Source of the DNA: Cenococcum geophilum 1.58
Taxonomy: Eukaryota > Ascomycota > Dothideomycetes > Gloniales > Gloniaceae
Reading direction: 5' to 3'
NCBI GenBank assembly: GCA_001692895.1
Contig: KV748178.1
Span: 1,784,536 to 1,848,535 of the forward strand
Length of the DNA: 64,000 nt
The notes under the pieces are model-generated. The model was not told where the DNA came from and did not search any database. It saw only the letters and a program-made list of their open reading frames with translations. A program made the position numbers and the translations under genes. Of this stretch, positions 59,286 through 64,000 are shown in pieces (the stretch's first letter is position 1; each line of letters begins with the position of its first letter).

Positions 59286-59478
59286 TGTTACGGAACCCGA
59301 CCGTAGGGGCCTCTATAAGAGAACCCCGTGCTCTCGCGTACACCTCGCGTACAGCTTATGTCAGCTACGCGAGGGTATATCACCTCCTTACGCCCTCGAC
59401 CCTTACAATCGATCGCGTAACGTCTTGTAGACTCCCCGAATACATACGCTTTATAGCCATTGCCCGCGCTCCGTGACA
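59286..59478 (+). repeat. Gypsy6 3' LTR
   Basis: 193 bp, TGTTACGGAACCCGACCG to CTCCGTGACA. Confidence 0.92.
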
Positions 59479-59483
59479 TGTGC
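59479..59483. repeat. TGTGC target-site duplication, right (Gypsy6)
   Basis: Matches 52988-52992. Confidence 0.9.
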
Positions 59484-59654
59484 CTATAATAAGCCTATAA
59501 ACGTCGGCAGATTATAGAGGTTAAATGGATTAATAGCGAAGCTAACCCTACGGACGCGATAACTAAGGGGAAGCCTTATATTGCCTTATAGTGACTTATT
59601 GATACAAACCAAGTCGATATATAGGCTGTAGGTTAGGTGGAACGTAAGGAGTAA
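59484..59654 (+). pseudogene. Copia3 RNase H C-terminus (decayed)
   Basis: Completes the Copia3 frame after Gypsy6: ..VKWINSEANPTDAITKGKPY.. then IDTNQVDI and VERKE with a TAA stop at 59652-59654. This is the typical end of fungal Copia pol. Confidence 0.8.
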
Positions 59655-60020
59655 TAAAAGGTGGCTTATGGGTTATATAACTAGCAGAAGACGGTAGAAA
59701 CTTATATAACCAGTAGAAGATAGCAGGAAGTTATATAATTAGCAGAAGTTAGGTTTAATAGAATTTAGCAGAAATTAGTAATATAGTAGAATTTAGCAAA
59801 ACTCTATAATATAGCAGAATTTGGCAGAATTCGGTAATATAATAGAATTTGGCAGAAAATTAATAAGTCGGCAGAATATAGCATGTGCCGCGCCTTAGCG
59901 CTGTTATAGCTATTATATATTATGGACGGGAGAGCTAGCTATTACGTATATGCTATAAATAGTCTAAAAGTAGGCTTAACTTTAAAGTATAGATTAGCCT
60001 TCTTTTTAGAGTTGCTTTAG
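59655..60020 (+). repeat. Copia3 3' UTR with TTTGGCAGAA repeats
   Basis: From about 59,680 to 59,885 it consists of units such as AATTTGGCAGAA, AATTTAGCAGAA and GTTATATAACCAGTAGAAG. The composition mirrors the LINE2 tail. Ends at the LTR. Confidence 0.7.
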
Positions 60021-60192
60021 TGTCGGAACGTTAATTATATAACGTAGTTACGAGACCACGTAGCGAGGTTAGCTAACCTAACCTTAGAGCAACCCCTTAC
60101 TTCTAGACAAGAATTAACTACCAACTTTAACACCGTATACGTACTACTATAAGTAATATTCGTGCACGTTAATAAAGAGAGTTATACCAACA
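60021..60192 (+). repeat. Copia3 3' LTR
   Basis: 172 bp, TGTCGGAACGTTAATT to TATACCAACA. Inverted partner at 45862-46033. Confidence 0.9.
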
Positions 60193-60197
60193 GATAG
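60193..60197. repeat. GATAG target-site duplication (Copia3)
   Basis: Partner of CTATC at 46034-46038. Confidence 0.85.
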
Positions 60198-62930
60198 GTA
60201 TCCTTTACCCTTAATTAGCGAAATTTAAGATAGGATTGGTAACGCGTAAATCTTTACAAAGATAGATCTAAAATAGGCGTACTATTAGATTAGAATTAAG
60301 GAAGGCAATAAATAGAAGGCAGCCTTTAGATTAAAGAAAGGACTATATAAACTACTAGTTATATAATTCGGGCTTATAAACGCATTAGTAATATTTTTAG
60401 AAGCGTATTAATAATATATTAAGAGAACACTTAGATAAATTTGTTATGGTATACCTTAATAATATTATTATCTACTTAATAAGTAAGGAAGAATACGAAG
60501 AACACGTTAAATAGGTCTTAAAGAGACTATAAAAAGAACAGATGCTAGTAGTAATTAAGAAATGCGAGTTCTTTACTAGGAAGACAGATTTTGTTAGATT
60601 TATTATTAAACTAAGCCAACTTAGTATAGATCTAAAGAAGATTAAGGCTATAGTAAATTGGTAAGAACTAGAAAATGTAATATAGTTAAGGTTATTTCTA
60701 GGGTTCTGCAACTACTGCAGAAGGTTTATAGCTTAATAGTTAAAGGATATTAAGCCACTTATAAGATTAATAAAAAAGGAAGAACTATGGGTATAGGGAG
60801 AGGAATAAAAGGAACTGTTTAAGAAAGTTAAATAGTTGTTTACCTAGGAGCCAGTTCTTAAAATATATTAACCATAGTTAGAGACAGTAGTTAAAACAGA
60901 TGCATTAGACTATGCACTAGGAGCGTACTTTCTATAGAAATATAAAAATGGATAGCACCTAGTAGTATACTATAGTTAAAAGATAATATTACCGGAACTA
61001 AACTATAACATCTACAATAAGGAGTTGTTAGGTATAGTTATAGCACTAAAAAAATAGAGGTTATTCTTATAAGGCATAAAAAAACCATTTATAGTTAAAA
61101 TGGATTATAAGAACCTAATGGGGTTTCTAATAACAAAAGAACTTAATTACAGACAGGTTAGATAGGCGGAGATGCTTATAGAATATTATTTTGAGATTTA
61201 GCACACTAAGGGTATAGAGAATGCACGAGTAGACGCTTTAAGCAGGAAGGCTGAACTATAAAACAATAAAAAAAACTATTAGGGGCTTTGTTGCGAAGGG
61301 ATATAGATAAATTAATTAGGTATAATTATTTAAAGATTATAGCAACATAAAAAGAGAAGACCTATAAATTACTAGAAAGTAATTAGATATAAAAGATCCT
61401 AAATATATAAATAGAGGATCTAGACTTAGAGCAGTATAAAAATTAAAAAGTAATATACGTACCAAGATTTATTACAAAGGAGTTTATTAAGTTATTTTAT
61501 AAAGGACCAACTTAAGAACATAATAGAGCTACAGGTTTAGTGCTAAGACTTTAAAAGGAGTATATTATTAATGGAATCTAGGGACTAGCTAGGCAAGTTA
61601 TAAAAGAATATCTAAATTACTAAAGGAATAAACCAATAAGGCATAAGCTATATAGAGAGCTACAACCTATTAAAATACTAGAGAGACTATAGGAGGTTAT
61701 ATTATAGGACTTTATTATTAAGTTACTAAAGTTAAGAGATCCTATTACTAAATAAGATTATAACGCGATCTTAGTAATAGTAGATAAGCTTATAAAGTAG
61801 GGGTACTTTATAGCATATTTAAAAGAAATATTAGCGGAAGATATTACTAGAATCTATATTAAAGAAGTATTTATAAAATATAGAGCATTAAGTAAGATTA
61901 TATTAGATAGAGATCTAAGATTTATAGCAGTATTCTAGGAAGTATTCTTAACGGAGTAAAAAGTTTAAGTAGTAACTTCTACCGCATATTATCCACAAAC
62001 AGACGGTTAAATAGAAAGATTAAATTAGACACTAGAATAATATCTAAGGCATTATATTAATTATATACAGAACAATTGGGTATCGCTATTACTAGTTATA
62101 TAGTTTGTATATAATGCAACACCATAAGAAGGAATGGGTACGTTACTATTTAAGGCGAATTATGGATATAAGCTAAGGACCTTATTATCGCCATGTTAAG
62201 TAAAGAAGATAAGTAGTATAGCTAAGTAAAGAATAAAGAGTTTAATAAATCTTTATGCAGACCCCACAGAAACAGCTAAGGTGGTATAGTAAAGGATAAA
62301 AAAGTATTATAATGCTAAAAGATCTAAGGGACTAGATCTTAAGGAGGGAGATAAAGTATAGCTACTATACAAAAATTTTAAGAGTTAATAACTAAGTAAG
62401 AAGTTAGACCACGTTAGACTAAGACCTTTTAAAATTATATAAAAATTTTTATTAGTTATATTTAAGTTAAACCTACTAGCTAGGATAAAGATCTACTCTA
62501 TATAGTATATTATAATACTAGAGCTAGTATACGGGAATGTTAAGCTACCGGTTTATAAAGTAGATACGTATAAAGAATAAAAGGAAGACAAATGGCAAGT
62601 TTTAAAGATTGTTAGTTATAAGGACATAGACGATAAAATATAGTATAAAGTAAAGTAGATAGGCTATAACGAGATTACCTAGGAGCTATTAGAGAACCTA
62701 AAAAACGCTATAGGAAAGGTATAGGAGTATTAAAAGAGAGAAGGTTAGGCAATATTAATAAAGAGGAATCGCTAAAGAATAAGTTACCTAAGGGGGACCT
62801 AGGAAGAGCGACTGCCAAACTACTTAGAGTTATTTCCTTTTCTATTAGAAGAGAATCTGTTCTTTTATTACCAAGTTCCTATAAACCCTATTAAATAAGT
62901 TTCCACTTTTTTAAACGAACTTTCTTACGG
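60198..62930 (+). pseudogene. Gypsy5 RT (rest), RNase H, integrase, chromodomain (decayed)
   Basis: Collinear with Gypsy3 27,330-30,050. The RT motif reads YLNNIII near 60,450, with both Asp changed to Asn. RNase H, integrase (RATGLVLRL, STAYYPQTDG, FKANYGYKL) and a chromodomain-like VLKIVSYKDIDDKI near 62,605 follow. It retains 14 bp (60,301-60,321 region) that Gypsy3 has lost. The opposite-strand frame at 60,472-60,711 is a shadow. Confidence 0.85.
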
Positions 62931-62934
62931 ATAT

Positions 62935-63450
62935 GTTCTAAACGCTAAAGATAGGCGTAAGCTAGACGCTAAACTTTAAGGATACGTGCGGACTCTTCTA
63001 AGGTACGTTAAACCGTAAGCAGCGCCAAGGACAGCTTACTATTAAGCTTTATAGCGGTAGATTAAACACAAGACCCTATAATAAATTACTTAGGGAACTT
63101 AGAGACTATTAAAAGTTATAGGACGTATATATTTAGCGTTAAAAATAGAGCGAATATCGCAAGACAATTAAACGTTTGCTTTAGTACACTCTAAGTAGGA
63201 AAAGGGTTGTTAAGATAATAGACTCGCCATCGCGATATATACTAACCCCGCCTTTAAACAATAAGAACATAGAGATAGCATAATCTTACTAAGTAATAGT
63301 ATTGCAGCAATAGTGCGGGTATAACGTTGCGCTTATAAGAAAGAAGGAGCTTTAGGTATTATAAGTAACAATATTAACTAAATTAATTAGACGGATATTA
63401 TACCTTTAGTAAACGACTTAGAGATACTAGGTATCTTTAAGAATAAAGAT
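62935..63450 (+). pseudogene. Conserved coding-like segment downstream of Gypsy5 pol
   Basis: Counterpart of Gypsy3 30,120-30,600. Retains ..EGALGIISNNIN.INQTDIIPL.. Product unknown. Confidence 0.45.
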
Positions 63451-63467
63451 AAAGAGGAGGGAGATGG
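63451..63467 (+). other. Gypsy5 polypurine tract
   Basis: AAAGAGGAGGGAGATGG directly before the 3' LTR. Confidence 0.8.
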
Positions 63468-63880
63468 TGTTACGAACGCTTTAAGTACAATATTATAACT
63501 ACTTAGAGAGGAGTTAAAGGAAGCTAGTTAGTTAATATAGGCACGGTCTAGAATGGAACCCATGGAACTATATAATAAGGAATAGTAAGTAAGTTATATA
63601 ATGTTATACGCAGTATACGCGGTATACACTTACGTATAATATATATAACATGTATATTACATACAAGGAGGATTTTATAGGAGTATAGTTGTGTATTTAA
63701 GGACCCTTAGTCCCTACCTAAATAGTTCCTTCCTTGTAGTAATTCTTAGAATATAATTGGAGTTAATCTATTGGGTAACCACTCCACCAGTTATTATTAC
63801 GTTGTTAACTTACTTGCAATACCTATATACCTAGCCTATTAACAAGTCCACCGTAGTTCCTACTATAAGGCTCCGTTACA
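63468..63880 (+). repeat. Gypsy5 3' LTR
   Basis: 413 bp, TGTTACGAACGC to CTCCGTTACA. The terminal TG and CA are unmutated. Partner of 34988-35409. Confidence 0.88.
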
Positions 63881-63885
63881 ACTTA
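63881..63885. repeat. ACTTA target-site duplication, right (Gypsy5)
   Basis: Matches 34983-34987. Confidence 0.85.
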
Positions 63886-64000
63886 CCGATTTCTAAAGTA
63901 TATTTAAATATCAGTATAGTAACTTATAAATTCTATCTAATATAGCTACCACTTATCGCGTAAGTAGTTAGTAAGGCGCTCTTAAATACGGTAGTCCTCT
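63886..64000. other. Continuation of the unassigned host-site sequence
   Basis: AT-rich sequence that continues 33,736-34,982 past the Gypsy5 insertion. No feature seen. Confidence 0.4.

Larger units (their letters stand above)
52993..59478 (+). mobile_element. Gypsy6, full-length chromodomain Gypsy
   Basis: 6,486 bp with two 193-bp LTRs, duplication TGTGC and polypurine tract, inserted in Copia3 RNase H. Its LTRs keep normal GC content and differ by about nine substitutions, all transitions. It is therefore younger or less exposed to RIP than its neighbours, yet its coding part still has many stops. Confidence 0.92.
34988..63880 (+). mobile_element. Gypsy5, full-length Ty3/Gypsy expanded by nested insertions
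   Basis: The outermost element of the right half: 422-bp 5' LTR, 413-bp 3' LTR and a 5-bp duplication ACTTA. Same family as Gypsy3. Its own sequence survives in five pieces: 34988-36064, 38029-40707, 46039-46596 (inverted), 60198-63467, and the 3' LTR. The insertions are the minisatellite TIR element, Copia2, and Copia3 with Gypsy6 inside. All pieces are RIP-damaged. Confidence 0.85.

Overview
This window looks like an AT-rich, transposon-packed block of a filamentous ascomycete (Pezizomycotina) genome. Nearly every retroelement in it carries the footprint of repeat-induced point mutation (RIP). CpA is largely converted to TpA, Gln and Trp codons have become stops (CAA/CAG to TAA/TAG, TGG to TAG), and zinc-knuckle Cys/His have become Tyr. 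LTR pairs differ mainly by C/T and G/A transitions. The only convincing intact host gene has three short fungal introns (50-55 nt) with CTAAC/CTAAT-type branch sites. No tRNA, rRNA, CRISPR array or prokaryotic feature was seen.

Layout. 1-6.0 kb: a Tad/I-like LINE on the minus strand, split at its reverse transcriptase by a 2,051-bp TIR element (368-2418) that carries minisatellites instead of a transposase. 6.0-20.1 kb: a Gypsy (Gypsy1, plus strand). A complete Copia (Copia1, 6980-13135, TSD GTAAT) interrupts its integrase C-terminus, and a second LINE (about 13.3-19.1 kb, plus strand) follows before its chromodomain. 20.1-23.0 kb: a minus-strand Gypsy remnant (Gypsy2, gag to RT). 23,017-31,041: a complete 8.0-kb Gypsy (Gypsy3, TSD CTTTA). 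31.3-32.2 kb: the 3' end of a related Gypsy (Gypsy4), whose LTR ends 189 bp past the stop codon of the host gene.

32.2-33.7 kb is a gene island of ordinary base composition without RIP. It holds a four-exon alkaline ceramidase gene on the minus strand (304 aa, all metal-site residues present). Its first intron appears to be of the rare GC-AG class. 33.7-34.98 kb is unassigned RIP-altered DNA that resumes at 63,886.

34,988-63,880 is one Gypsy (Gypsy5, TSD ACTTA, same family as Gypsy3) expanded to 28.9 kb by insertions. These are a second copy of the minisatellite TIR element in gag (36067-38026), Copia2 (TSD ATCTT), Copia3 (TSD GATAG), and inside Copia3 a complete and less damaged Gypsy6 (52993-59478, TSD TGTGC). 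A segment of about 3.1 kb (45170-48280) is inverted. It carries one LTR of Copia2, one LTR of Copia3 and the Gypsy5 RT piece between them, which explains why both Copia LTR pairs lie in inverted orientation.

The elements do not form a functional system; they are parasites of different ages, mostly silenced by RIP. The points most worth checking are the minisatellite-bearing TIR element, the inversion inside nested retroelements, a palindromic 3' module shared by Copia and Gypsy elements, and the isolated ceramidase gene.
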